DNA from: Abelmoschus esculentus
Lineage: Eukaryota > Streptophyta > Magnoliopsida > Malvales > Malvaceae
Direction of reading: 5' to 3'
DNA length: 64,000 nt
NCBI GenBank assembly: GCA_035048815.1
Contig: JAUCBN010000007.1
Location: forward strand, 317,501-381,500
In this document: positions 13,108 through 26,430 of the stretch, in pieces
Position numbering within the stretch: position 1 is the first letter of the stretch
Layout of the letters: the number at the start of each line of letters is the position of its first letter
Program-made: the position numbers and the translations under genes
The notes under the pieces: generated by a model
The model's input: only the letters and a program-made list of their open reading frames with translations
What the model was told of the DNA's origin: nothing
Database searches by the model: none

Positions 13108-15897
13108 CAAGTGCAGAAAGGAAAACAGAACAATGTACATTATTTTTTCCAGGTTTTCCGTGAAATAAGGCAAAGCTTCAAGAACCGATCAACACCTCGG
13201 AGGAGGATGCCGTTTTAACTTGCGGGCATGGAGCGGTGAAGTAAAAGCTCCCGAGTTACCCGACCAACAGTCGCCGAACAATCGTTTCCATCCCGGAAGC
13301 AATCCAAGACAATAAGGCATAATGCTAAAAATGCCTTTAAAGTTGGATTCGAATTGTCATTTTAGCCTATATTTTTTTGAAATAATTTAACTTTCAACGA
13401 TTTATTTTAGGTAAAAAGACATTTATGTAAATAATATTATTAATTAACCATTAATAAATCATTTGAAACAACTTGATAGGCTGAAATGTTAGAAAAAAAA
13501 ATTTAAATTTTATACAATTTTATAAAATCATCTTTTGATTGATGTGTTACTATGTAAAGTTAGTATATTTCATTATACGATAGTGCTATTACGTGTATTA
13601 TCATGTAAATTTATCACGTCATTTAATGTTATTTAACATTAATTGACTAATAATTTTTTTTTCTGTAAAAAAAATTATTTTAATAAAAATAAACGTTAAA
13701 AGTTAAATTATATAAAAAAAACTAAAATAATTATTAAATAAAATGTTAGGAATATTTTTTAGTATTATACCTATAAATAAATATGTATTAGCTTTTGGTA
13801 GAGTTATATTTCTTATAGCTTCCAGAAATGTAGGGAAGCTATTTTTCTTCCTGTTTAGTCTACATAAGTCTAAAATAGTTAAGTTTTAGAAAGCCAAGGC
13901 TTACTTTGTCATTATTTTTAAAATGTGCGGTTTGAAAAATTAAAATACTTTAAAAAAGTAATTTTAAAAAATTTAAATTAATAATTTTATTTAAAATAAA
14001 TTATAAATAATGAATTTGTTTTTGATATATACGAATATAATAATTATAAATTAATAATAAATTCAAAATAAATTATAAACAAAATAATTTTATTTTTAAT
14101 ATAAATATTATAAAATATTATAATATATATAATATTTTATAATTATATATGATAAACATTATTTTAACAATATATTATAAGAGTAAAAAAAATAAATTTA
14201 TTTTACAAACTAACTTTTTCAACTTAAAAACCATAATTTTTAGTTTTTTTTATTTGAGTAAAAAATTGATTTTAAAAAAAACAATTACAATTAAGAAAAA
14301 ACACTTTATTTAAATACTTTTAGATTACTAAAAACCCAAGGCCTAAGTTAGCCAATTCCAATTCTGTACAACAGTAGAAGTTTATGGGTGTTAATTGTAT
14401 GATCTGTGATCTTTCTCTTTGTATGTCATCGTTTTAAATTAATAAATTTAAAGTTTAAAATTTAAAATTAAAGATTATAATTAAGATTTAAGAAATTAAA
14501 GGTATAGTATATTTTTATATAAAATTTATAGTTTAAGATATAAAAATTAAATTTAAAATTTTAATTTTTAATTTTTATAATAAAAGCCATGAATGAAAGA
14601 GGACATGATAAAGAATTTATATTCAAAGTTTCTTTCCTCTTGAAGTTGAATAATAAATGGTTTGTTGTCATACCATCATATCATATATTACATTGCGTAA
14701 AATTTATTTAATATTTCATTAATTTTTTATTTATTTTATTAGTCTATTAATAATAAATTAAAGTAATTAAATAAATTTTATACCATATAATTAATTTTTT
14801 TTTCTTTTTCTATGAAGTGGATTTAAATAAGTTAGACATTTTTTAAAAAATGGTTTGATCAAAACACAAGCTTTAAATGTGTATCCTAAGTTTATTTAGA
14901 TATTTTTATATTGAAATAACGTTTTAATGATAAAATTTAAATGAGATAGTTTCTATTATCTTAATCGATGGTTGAAGGTTTGATTTTTTTACTAAATATA
15001 AAATAATTTTAAAATTTTATGTTTGATGTTATTTTTATATGAATTAGTTATTAGACTTGCTTTAGTAAATACTTGATTTTTTTAAAAAAATAAAGTAAAA
15101 ATGACTAAAAAATCAATAAATAATAATTTTAGTGAGACATGAAATAACAACCTAACCATTAAATTTCATATTTTATTCACATATACCATACGTATCAAAT
15201 TTTAAATACTACTTTTGAATAGTCATAAAAATGTAAAAATATAACAAAGAAAATAAGAGAAATTAAATTATTAAATTTAAATTATAAAAAATATTAAATA
15301 TTAAAATTCAAAATTAATAAATAGTGTTTAGTATTTTTAATATCTAATTTTATAAAGATTTAAATTATCGTTAGAATAAAAAATTGAAAATAACAAATAA
15401 TTTTTTTGGAAAATATAATTAAAAATATTTTTAAAAAATCAATATAAATTTCTAAAAACTTGAGGTCAAATTAAAAAAACTTAAAATTTATGAAGGGACT
15501 ATTATGAATTTTGTTAAGTAGTTGGAGAGGCGGAGGCGCTAAGGCCTCCTTGGTCCCTCGTTACCCTACGTCATTGGCCTAGTAATTATTTGTTGATTTA
15601 AGAGGAGGGTATTTGTGTCAGCTTCTCCACCGTTCGATCGATTCAATGGCTGTGATTCATGCCTTCCTCTAATTCTAAAATCTATTAGAACAAATGAATT
15701 AATTAGTGCTGAATTCCCATCCTTTTCAAGTCTGAGCTAATTGCAATCACGTGAAGAAGCCAATGCACATTTTATCTTCATTCTTCTCAATTTCTCTTTC
15801 AGTTTCTGGTTTCCACATAAATCTCTAAAACAACAAAGAATTCCCAGACAAAACCATCAACTGCTCAAACACCTGTCTTCAACGGAGAAGAAGAAAA
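13108..15897. other. MAPKKK 3' flank, then AT-rich intergenic DNA
   Basis: Bases 13108-13330 are GC-balanced and probably 3' UTR. From 13330 to about 15500 there are only A/T runs and no gene. About 15500-15897 becomes more balanced and likely holds the promoter and 5' leader of the small cysteine-rich gene that follows. Confidence 0.6.
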
Positions 15898-16127
15898 ATG
15901 GAACCACCTGCAACACAATCCATAGAGACTACTTCCACCAAGAGTTTCCAGGTTGAAGAAGATGAGCAAGACAAAGCTGTTGATGAATGGTACATACCCT
16001 TTAGTTGTTTATAATTTAATCATATACTTGTTTGATACTCTCTGTTTTTGTTTTCTGCAGTTGTTCTTGCTGTTATGACTGCACTGATAGCATCTTTGAT
16101 TACTTGTGCTGTTACAATCTGTGTTAG
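15898..16127 (+). CDS. Small cysteine-rich tail protein of 52 residues (CYSTM-like), two exons
   Basis: Exons 15898-15989 and 16061-16127 are joined by a short 71 bp intron (GTACAT donor, TTTTCTGCAG acceptor). The ATG follows GAAGAAGAAAA. The protein starts MEPPATQSIETT, has an acidic middle (VEEDEQDKAVDE) and ends in a cysteine-rich tail (CCSCCYDCTDSIFDYLCC, then YNLC). Eight of its last 22 residues are cysteine. This layout, a polar N-terminus with a C-terminal Cys-rich module, resembles plant CYSTM proteins, which are membrane-associated and often stress-linked. However, the tail is less hydrophobic than a typical CYSTM and ends directly in Cys. Palmitoylation or metal binding is speculation. 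It converges with the TMEM131-like gene, 253 bp away. Confidence 0.62.
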
Positions 16128-16379
16128 AGATAGTCTTCCTCTACAAAGGATCTAATTGGATGTTTCAATTAGGGAATATCTGAGACTTGTGTTTCATTGT
16201 TTATTCATTCCTTCTATTCAATGGATGTTATGTCAATGTAACATGTGTATGCACATACATGCATATGAATGTGTACGGAAATGAACTTAGTGATGCGAGA
16301 GACATGTAATATTTTATCTAAATAACTTATCATTACCCATCTTGATGGAAAGAACTTACAGATCTTGGTAGGGGTTTGT

Positions 16380-19300
16380 TCAGAGGGTCTGTGGACTCCA
16401 TACAAAGAAACTATCAGAGTTATTTTCTGTAATGTTGGGATTTATGGCAGCAACATCCCTTGAACTACCCCTTAAATGGAGTCCAGAAAAATGGTCACCC
16501 CAAATATCATAAGTATATTCATCTCCGATTCTATCCTTCCTTTCTGCTTTTAAAAGTTTTTGGACGGAGAGTTTGGAACCTGGAGCTCGAGCACAAGGAG
16601 GAATCACAGATGTTGAAGCCAAAGGAGAAGAGGAGCTCAGCGTACCAGCACAAGGAAAAGTAGCAGAGTGCGAGAGAACTGGTTTTGGAACAACTTTCCC
16701 CGGTATTCTACGCTTCTCTGGTGTTGAAGAATACAAGTTGCTGCTACAATGCTCCATGGAAACTTTAGGTCCCAATACATTTGCTTTGGAGATAGGTTGA
16801 AGGACCTTACCCTTGTCATGGATTTGGTCAGCCAAATGAGTAGAAGGATTTCTAGACTCGACAGATTGCTCCACATAGGAAGAGAGCAGCCATGTGCGAT
16901 TCGGTGTTACAGATGTTATCGGGGAGCAGGGGGATGAAGGTGTGGAGTTTCCACTTTGACTGCTTGAAACGTCAATCAATTCTTTAAATCCACCTTTCTT
17001 TTTCCTTCGCCTTCTACCTTTTTCTTTCTCAATCCGAATAGTAAAATCACCAGTTTGAGGTGCTTCCTTTGGATCAGGATTTCCAGCCACCACAGATTTT
17101 GCGGACAAAGATGACAATGAAATTTCCCTCTGAGGGTTTAAGAAACTGTTAATATCCCCGTCATTTTTAGAAGCTAGTTTTGCATTTTGATTAGTTAACT
17201 GCTCTCTGTTTCTCCTAGCATGACCATCTGAGAATCTACCATTACATTGCTCCTTCAAAGAGTTGGTATCCTCAACTGAACTTAACAAACTGTCCATTGC
17301 AGCTGACATAGAGAACTTACTGGTTCTCTGATCTAGATTGACAAAAGAAGATTCTTCTCCAGCCTGGATTGTACTGATCCGGTTTTTCTCACTCTTGTCA
17401 AAGTAATCTTGGGAACCCACAATCATTGCATGGTGAAAACTGAAACAGAATATGAGAAACAACAATGAGGCAGAAAGAAAAATTGTGATACAGAGTCTCT
17501 TCAGCCGCATCCAGAACACTGATTTCCTACAAAGATTAAGCATATGCATTGGCAGAGTTGCCTTCATGGGTATGACAAAAACCCCTGCAGCCGAAGCCAG
17601 TTCAAGATCTCTATGTACCAAAGCTGCAGAAAAATCTGGCTGGTATGATATCAAAAGCTTTGTTGACTCTCCAGGTTCAAGAAAGAAACCTTTACAACTA
17701 TGCACCGTAAATCCATCAGCTATGCATTCTGTCCCAGAAACCTCAATGCTTCTTACCTCAAGTGGCAAGTCTCCAGTATTCTTGGCATAAAGCTCTTTTG
17801 ATAATGGATGAGAACATGCATAAGTAGTCTCTTCCACGTGAAAAAACATTTGTGGAGAAGAGATATTTAGAGAAGTTGGCAAGCTAAGGGAAAATCTTAC
17901 ATTTTCAATGGGCACCGAACCCTCAAGCAATACTAGAGAAACCGATCCGCCATATCCCCTCAAAGATAACCACTCAACACCAGAAAGGTTGTTCCTTATC
18001 AGTGCAGAACTTGTCCACACACATCGATTTGAAGGGTGAAACAATATCGGCCCAAAAGATGCTCTACCGTTAGGATGAACATAGGCTTCTGTCGTTGCAC
18101 TCTCTCCTATGGAGAACCCATGTCTCATTGGTATTGCAGATGAATTGTGAGCCAAACTACCGGAAGAGGGCATCATAAAAACAGCTTCACTCCTACATTC
18201 ATCAATGATTTCTCCAGAGTTAAGAATGAGCTGCATTACAACTGGCTGTGTGCTAGGATTTTTCACAGTGATCCACTTGGAGCATTGACTTCCAACTTGA
18301 ACCATTGGAAACAGAACGTCATGGTCACCAAGCACTGACAAGCCACCTGTGGTACCTTGAGATTTCCAGTTTCCAAGCACCAATTCATCCACTTCTGCTG
18401 TCTGTAACTCCTACATATAGTCACATGACCTTAGTTATATCCTGAACATAGATCTAGTATGATTAATTACGGTTTGAACAATGAGAGCTTATGCATAAAA
18501 CAAGTGAGAGAGAAAATTGTTATAGGGTGAGAGAGACGTTTACATGCATGTTAATGAACATATACAGACATAAACAATTCCAAATGGTTCAAGGAGCAAT
18601 CTCATTCAACGGGTATGTAAGAATATTATGATCTTATTTATATTCCTTATAAAGATGAAACCCTGATATCATATAGCAGAAGAGGAAGGTTCTATAATAT
18701 ATGCAAGATGGAAAGGGTTTCAAATGAATAGAAGAGGAATGAAGCATCAATCGCCAGAATAATAAACATAAACAATGAAAAAACAATTTTGATGGTTCAA
18801 ATTGTATCATTGTAAGTAAATTAAACAAACCTTGATCTGAGAAGGAATTTGCATGCCATCACTCAAGGATCCTGTCCTTGTGTTGCCAGTTTCAACCTTA
18901 TTAGATTGATGTTCATATACCATGGATATATTTTTCTGATGTTCCACACAAATATGGATTATATCCACACAAGAAACTTCAATCTGAGGGCTAATAGACT
19001 CATTTGTCATTAAAAGCAATTTACAACTGTTGATCATATTGGATACTTCAGAAGAAGAATCATGAATTTCAACTGGTAGTTTGGTGCAATCAATCACAGC
19101 AACCTGTGTAACAGCACCAGGGTAGAGCAGCAACCCTTCCATGTATTTGATGTAGAAAACCTTGGCATCTGCATCTTCATCAATCTTGATAAAACTCAGC
19201 ACATAAAGAGCAGAATTTTTCAAAGAAATGGCCACAAAAACAGTTCCACTGCCATCATATGGCACCAGAGCTTCAAGAGAAACTGAAAGAGAACTTGCAC

Positions 19301-21407
19301 GGTCATCATAGGATGCTGTCCTACCCAAATCAACTTCAAGAGGAACCAATACTACATCAGACAAGTCTTGTGAAGACCTCTGCAACTGAATGCAGAAAGC
19401 ACCAAAAAAATTTCCTTTTGATTCAAAGGATAATTCAATCTCCATGATGGCCTCTCTGCTTTGAGGACTAATCTCCCACTTTCTGCTTGGCCTCATAACC
19501 ATAAGGGGAAAACCATATTTAATGTTGTTCATGATCAACCAATCTTCAGCACCAAGAAAGCTTTCCCCATTATAGCCCTTGAAGTTCTCTATACTACAAA
19601 CAGCTTCAGTATGATGGGTAGAGTTCCCAATAGAAACTGACATCCATGAAGTTATTTCTTCCACATAGAGGGTTTCATCAAAAGGATTGAACAAAGACAA
19701 GTTCTTACTCAGCTGCCCACTTGAAGGAATATCCAGGCTTACTAATGGCTGAATTTCATAGGGGGACTCGACAGCAAACCCCTTAGCCTGAACCAGGAAA
19801 CCACCAGAGCTTGTCTGCAAGATAAGGTGAGCTGATGACAATCCCACCCATCTAGGTAAAAATACAAAACATATAGAAGCTACTTCACCAGGTCCAAGCA
19901 AACTCTCACTAAAATTGCAAGGATAGAACTGTATATTGGTACTGAATGGTTCATGAATGTGTAAAACGCTGTCATTGCATGTATTTGCTACTGTCAAGTA
20001 CACCACTGAAGGAGCAAATAAAAATTTCTGGCCCCAATCCATTATATGAGGATTTATTTCTACATTAAGTGAAGGAACATCATCAAAAGGACCTAATTTT
20101 GTCACCTCTTCATTCTTTTTCATGCTAATACTAGTACTCTTCTGACCTAGTAAAGGTCCTCTACATGAAGAAATATCATTCTGATTAGCGCCATCTTTAC
20201 GAATTGAGGAAAACTCATGGATACCATCTCTTGAATATAAAGAACATGAAACTGACCGGCCATTTAATAATTTAAACATACTATGGTTAGACAACCAACT
20301 TCTATTACTTGCCTGACTCCTAGGGTTACTTTGTTCTACATAAGATGAAGCACTATCAGACTGAGTCCTAGAAACTTCTAAACCACCTACTTCAATTGTA
20401 GTTTCTTCAGTCAAAAGCCCACGCAATGTCGAAGGGAAACAAAAAGAATGAGAATCAGCGCATACACTTTCAACACTTAAGCGTGCCACAGAAGTTCCCG
20501 TATCATAGCCTGGATGTGTATCACCGATAATAGTTTCTTGAAAACCAACATATTGAGAAACACCATACTTCTCACATCCCTCGGTATCTTCTGCTTTTGG
20601 CATCCCATTCACAGCACATGGTTCACATGTAATTAAGCAAAAAAGGGTACATGACAAAATCATGAAAAATCGGAATGCTTTAACTGGTTGAAATATTCCC
20701 CTGAAAACAAACCAACAGCTAAAATGCTTAGTAGAAAAACACAAAATAGTTTATTAACAGCTAAAAATAAGCAACTAAGATAAAATCTAATAAGTTAGCT
20801 CCTCCCTTTTACTCTTTTCAACAAAAAATGATTGGAAAACAAGTAACAGCCTCAATTTCAAAACATTTTAAACAAACTGAAGAATAGAAATAGGCATTCT
20901 TAGAGCCGTTTTCATTCATTTTAAACTATTTCTTCAACATTGGTTGTATCTAAAGAAATAAGAAACAATAAAATACGCCTTAAGAAATCTAATAAAATAC
21001 GCTGACATAGCACTTCCATTTCATCCTGTTCATCTTAGTACAAGTTCAAAGAAGTAAAGAGAACGAAAACTTGGCAAAAAAATTCAAAGATTTTATCCAT
21101 CAAAAAGCTTTTAATAGAGTTTAAAGTAGGTAAAGATAGACAGTAAGTTGTGTCTTCTAACCAAATAAGCAAATCGGAAGTTCAAAAAACGGAAATAGAT
21201 ATAGTAATCGAGTCCCTAAAAGAAGTACGCACTATAACTGATAAGTGAACTATAATCGTCTGTGCTTGGGAAGATAGAAAGCGCGAGAAAATGGGAAGTA
21301 AAGTTCGAGAAATTGATACACAAAGAAAGAGAGAGTTACCGATGAGATGAGAAGATGAAGAGCAGCTGTTTTCCAGCTTCGATGATCCTTAGGGTTTTGG
21401 ACTTCAT
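16380..21407 (-). CDS. TMEM131-like large membrane protein
   Basis: Three coding exons read on the minus strand: 21407-21340, 20700-18831 and 18410-16380, all in phase, giving 1322 residues. The first exon is only 68 bp (MKSKTLRIIEAGKQLL), followed by a 639 bp intron. A hydrophobic stretch at about 31-50 (FFMILSCTLFCLITC) fits a signal sequence. The long luminal part contains the TMEM131 N-terminal-type block (VEINPHIMDWGQKFLF, then SVVYLTVANTC) and repeated beta-rich segments. A single membrane segment (LCITIFLSASLLFLIFC) lies near 950-970, followed by a Ser-rich cytosolic tail with a basic cluster (GRRRRKKKGG). Animal TMEM131 helps export collagen from the ER through a tail-TRAPP link; the plant role is not known to me. 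Length and topology fit plant homologues. Confidence 0.82.
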
Positions 21408-22539
21408 TTTTAAGCAAAGAAGAAAATCATCTGAAAAAAGAAGAATGGCCGAAATTAGGGACCATAGGAAACCTGAAATGCACAATTAATATGGCGAGTT
21501 AATTTTTGGTAATGTGAAATACCTATTTTACCCTTTATTCTTTTTTACCTTGCACCGAACGGCGGGTCGACAGCTAGGAGCCACTGGAGTTTGTAGGCTG
21601 AGCGCGAGAAGGGAAAGTGCGACGTCTTGACGCGTTGGGGTGCGAGTGACCGCACCGCAAGTAGTGGTAGATTCGATTTTGCCATAGTTTAATTTGATAA
21701 ATTATTTTAATAATTATTAGTTTTCTGTTAGATTAATTTTATTTTTTTTATTTTTATATTAACGTTAATTTTTAAAATTTTATATTTTATTTTAAATAAA
21801 TAATTTTATTTTATAACTTTTAAATATTAAAAAGTAAAATTTTAAAGTTTTTTATACTAATTATCTTAACTTCGTAGTTAAAAAAATAATTATTATTTTT
21901 AAAAATCATAGGTTTAACTATCAATATTTATAATATAATTATTAAATAATCAATATTTAATAATCAACAGTTAAGATGTTTTTTTTAAATATTTATTAAA
22001 AAATATTTTTATAAAAATAATAATCAAATTTGATTTAATACAATTAATCACGATTCATAAATTTATAAATCATAAACCGTCAAAATACTATAATTCTATT
22101 TAATTTTTAATTTTACGGTTTAGGGTATTGCTCAGTTATTCAAGGGTATTGCTCAGTGTTTAGGGGTCCTTAGTTGTTCTCTCTCGTCGGGTCCACTGAG
22201 GGCAATTTGAGAATTTGGAGAATGGTATTATTGGTAGGGAAATTTAGTGAAAATAGATTAAAAAAAACATAAAACCAAGGTAGTTCCTTAATGTCTAAGA
22301 ATAGGCAAAATCAATAATTATATATATTTGCTTATCCAAAAAATAAATTTTAAATTTTTTAATGACTTATACTCATTTAATTTATTGAAATTACATGTAT
22401 AAGGTTGCTTCGAATATTTTAAAATTCTGAACGAAAATTTGAAATAAATTACTATAAAACAAAATCATATCTTATTATTTTCTTATTAATCGACCTTGTA
22501 ATTATATGTTAAATCTAATTTGGATCCAACCTAAAGATA

Positions 22540-23005
22540 TTGATAAACATGAAGAATAGATATATCGATACCAATATTTCATTTCATGATGAAGATATTC
22601 GTGTATTGATACGTAAATATGGAAACATTATATCACGCGTCAGTCTCATCACCTGTTCATGGGACCAACCAATAAAAACTGCCCACTTTATTAATTTTTT
22701 CATGTCATATTTTTTTCCCAAGTGAATCTTCACTTGAAAAATTAAAAAATAATGAGGTGGACAGTTTCTATTGGTTGGTCTCACGGATGACGTGGTGGGA
22801 CTGACCCATGATATAATTTCTCGTAAATATGGGAGTATTTGTACTGGTTGGAATCGATACAGAGTAGTTAACGTATCAATATGGAGTAGCAATACAATAG
22901 TGAGCGTATTTGTACGGGTAACAGACTCAATTCTTTTAAACCTAATTGGCTTATTGATACCAAGAGAAACATACTGGTATCCATATAAAAGTATCAATAC
23001 TCGCT
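22540..23005. repeat. Repeat rich in degenerate TATCGATAC/TATCAATAC units (copy 1)
   Basis: About ten variants of TATCGATAC, TATTGATAC and GTATCAATA occur in both orientations (for example near 22560, 22605, 22852, 22884, 22956, 22990). The same motif style recurs at 26050-26420. Copy 1 is split by the MITE at 22621-22821. Confidence 0.55.
22612..22830. mobile_element. Mutator-like MITE (201 bp, 22621-22821) with 9 bp target duplication
   Basis: The element is nearly a perfect foldback. The left arm (GGAAACATTATATCA, CGTCAGTC, GACCAACCAATA, AACTGCCCAC) matches the inverted right arm (AGAAATTATATCA, GGTCAGTC, GACCAACCAATA, AACTGTCCAC). The loop lies around 22700-22735. It is flanked by the exact direct repeat CGTAAATAT at 22612-22620 and 22822-22830. 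A 9 bp duplication and long inverted repeats are the signature of non-autonomous Mutator elements. It carries no coding capacity. Confidence 0.8.
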
Positions 23006-23936
23006 AGGTAATCTATCCAATAAATTCAAGTTTACATTCAAAGGTTCTATAACTTATAGTAAAAGGTTTAAGCAGTCTATTAAAATATAAAATAAATATT
23101 AAAACTGATAATTTGATAATGACTTGGTAAATATTGGGTGATTTACATGAGGTAATAATCCATAAGGATCGTAAGTGAACCATTTAATATTATATGATAA
23201 TTAGAACCTTGTTGTGTATTGATGGATTGCTCAGATATTTGGGATCAAGATACCCATAAAAATATATTGCAACATCTTAACGATATCGTTTCGTTGTGAC
23301 ATCCATTCATCACTCCGTTATTTTAACAGTGAAATAGTATAATTAAGACTAAAAATAGAGTTTAACGATAAATTTAAATCAATTAAAAGTTCAATGATAA
23401 AAATAATCAAGAGCCATAATTTGGTGTACCTAACATAGTTTACCCAAAATAAATTATACTATAAATTGAACACTTATCCTAAAAATAAATTTTAAAAATT
23501 TACATAGTATCTATTTTATGATCTATAAGGAATTTAATTTTTGCTAGCAACCAATTAAGGAAGAAAATTTACTTAAATATTATCTTTTTTGCTTTTACCA
23601 AAATATGATATCAACAATTTTATTTCTCAAAATATTATATTTTATACGATAAATATAAATATTTTAAAATGCTTGACTTTAAATAATAAATAAATTAAAT
23701 TGAATAAAATATTAAAATTAAACGGATATGACTTTAAACAATAATTTTATAAAAAATATACTAAAAATTATAATTCAAAATAATTTATTTATCTCGATTT
23801 TAATATTTTATTTCATTTATAGTTAGTTTAAAGTCAGACTTTTTAAAAATATTTTTATATTTAAAATATAATATTTGAAAAATAAAATAGTTGATGTTAT
23901 ATTTTGAGATGAATAAATTAAAACAAATGAGTCTAT

Positions 23937-24748
23937 CACGTGCATTGAACATCGTTGAACACCACTAACGATTAACACCGTTGAACAGTATTAAATTAAT
24001 TAATAAAAATTAAAAATTTTAAGTACTATACATATAATTTTAAATTATTTAAAATAAAATTTAAAAGAAATTATATATTATAATATATTTTTTAAAAAAT
24101 AATTTATTCTAATTATTTTAATTTAAAAATAAGAAATATTAAATCCAAAACCTAAAACTCTAAACTTAAGCTAAAATACTAAACATTAAATCCTAAAATT
24201 CAAAACATTACTCTAAAACAATAAAATCATAAAACCTAAAATCTAAATATATAACCATAACCTAAATTCTAAAATAAAAATATTGAAACTCTAAAAAGTA
24301 TAAACCCTAAACTTAAAACCTTAAATTAGTTTAAGATTTAGATATACTTAATTAAAAAATAGATATAGGGGTTTTAGGTATTTTAGGGTTTAAGATTTAG
24401 TGTTTATGGTTTAGTATTTTTAGTATTTTTTATTTTAGGTTTAAGATTTAGGGTTTTGAGAATTTATATTTTAGGGTTTAGAGTTTAATGTTTAGTGATT
24501 TAGGTTTTGGATTTTGGTTTTGGGGTTTAGAGTTTAGAATTTTTTTATTTCTTTAAATTAATTTAAATTACTATTTTATTCAATTATTTAAAAAATAAAA
24601 TAATATATAAAAGTAATTTAATAAAAAAATATTTTATATAATTTATAATTATATGTTGAGTTTTTAAATTTTTAATTTTTATTCATTAGTTAATAACGTT
24701 AAACGATGTTCATTATTAACGGAGTTTAATGATGTTCGACGTATGTTA
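23937..24748. mobile_element. Foldback element, about 0.8 kb, with telomere-like arms
   Basis: The left end (CACGTGCATTGAACATCGTT, then ATTAATAAAAATTAAAAA) matches the inverse of the right end (TTTTTAATTTTTATTCATTAG up to GATGTTCGACGTATG). The inner arms are also inverted: 24140-24330 is rich in AAACCCTAAA/CCTAAAACC variants and 24345-24540 in TTTAGGGTTT variants. The whole unit is therefore one long imperfect palindrome. No coding region. A shorter relative lies at 26728-26967. Confidence 0.7.
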
Positions 24749-26039
24749 TAATTTTTTTAATTAAAACACTATATTTATGAAAAAAGATCCGATTAAGGAA
24801 CCATAATGATAATTAACGACGAAATAATCCACACGAATAATTTTAACGGAGAATCTTTCACTGACAGTCATTGTCAGACAACTTGGCGGCGCTGTCAGAA
24901 TCCCCTGGATTCTTTCGACACGTCAGCGAAATATACGGCTATTGTTTTGATGTTCTCCACCGTTGGTTTCTGAAGCTTTGTCTTGTACGTGGCAGATTAT
25001 GATTCGACTATGGGAAAAAGGTAAAAACAAAAATTTTAAATAAAATTCAAATTATAAAATAAAAATTCAAGTAAGTCAAAATTTTTAATAATTAATTAAT
25101 TTTTAAATTTTAATTAACTTTTTATATTATATGATATATTATACATATCATATCCGAAAATATAAAATATAAGTATGTATCTTATATATACACATAGAAC
25201 GGCTAAATTTACAAAGTAATAACTTTCGGTAATCATTAATTTTATATTATACTATTTTTATGAAGCGTTTGAAAAGTCACATGGTAATAGAATTTGAGTA
25301 ATCGTAGGATTATTTAAAATTTTGGTTAATCAAATTAATAAATTGAATTGAAGTTATTTTATTAATTGACTCGATTAATTTTAAGTTTGGTTAATTAATT
25401 ATTAATAAATTTGTAAAATTTCAATTATCTATTTTAAAATTAATTAAATTAATAAAAAATTATATATTTATTTTGATCACTAAATTCTTAAAAATTATAA
25501 AATAATCGTTAATGTTTTTGATATATTATAAAATGATCATCAAACTTTATTAAACTAACTCAAAATGATCATTAAATTTATTAAATAATTAAAAAAATCA
25601 TTAATTTTTTTAATATTTATCAATAATTTATAACATGAAATGAATCAATGATTATCTTGTAATAATTCAGTAAGTTTAATGTTAGATTTTATCTCCGAAT
25701 CTAGCATCCAAAGTTCACAACCTGAACTTTAGGAATCCTCTCAAACAAGAGAAAACTTAAGCAAACTTGTAATTCTTTACAAAGGCTGATTGTTTGCATT
25801 CTATGAGTATCCTAATACACTTGAGCATATATATACATTTGAGCTCACAAGTGTTTTTCTACCTAAACAATAGAAAATTAAGCACAAATACAATTTTTTG
25901 ATCATATTGTTATTACGATTAAAGCATTAGTCTTTTCTTGATGTTTGAGACTTCTTTTTATCATCTCAATTAAACTTTTAGCCATTGATGACCATTGTGA
26001 TTGATTTGAAGTCATTTGGAGCTGATTTTCAAGTTATTT

Positions 26040-26430
26040 TATGCTTCTGGTCCAAGTGGTATCGATACTCGAAAAATAAGTGTCGATACTACCTCATTAG
26101 GAAATAATCATTGGATATGCATTTAAGAACATGTATCGAAACACCTTGAAGTGATATCGATACCTTCTGCTCCCCGTATCAAAATAGTTAAAGCTTGTTT
26201 CGATACAACTCCTAGCAGATGTTTTTTTATAAAATCATAGGGGGTTCCACAAAGTCGTTGAAGGTGTATCAAAACATCTAAAGTTGGTATCTGTACTTGC
26301 GTATCGATACTTGTGTTTTCTATAATGAAACCAAATTTCACAGTAACGAATAGTACCGATACCATCCTCATCAAAACCCCTGTGAAGATTATTTTGAAAA
26401 CAGACAAGTTGTATCAAAACGCTTGGAGAT
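26040..26430. repeat. Repeat rich in TATCGATAC-like units (copy 2)
   Basis: The stretch contains GTATCGATACTC, GTGTCGATAC, ATATCGATACC, TATCGAAACACC, GCGTATCGATAC and ACCGATACCATC within 400 bp. It follows a more balanced stretch (25690-25900) that could be part of the same old retroelement-derived repeat. Minus-strand open frames here have no recognisable protein features. Confidence 0.5.

Noticed and set aside
17452..17790. Plus-strand frame of 112 codons
   Set aside because: Antisense shadow of the TMEM131-like gene's third coding exon.
22584..23007. Opposing frames of 137 and 78 codons
   Set aside because: They run through the MITE foldback and the TATCGATAC repeat; the apparent coding is a by-product of the inverted repeat.
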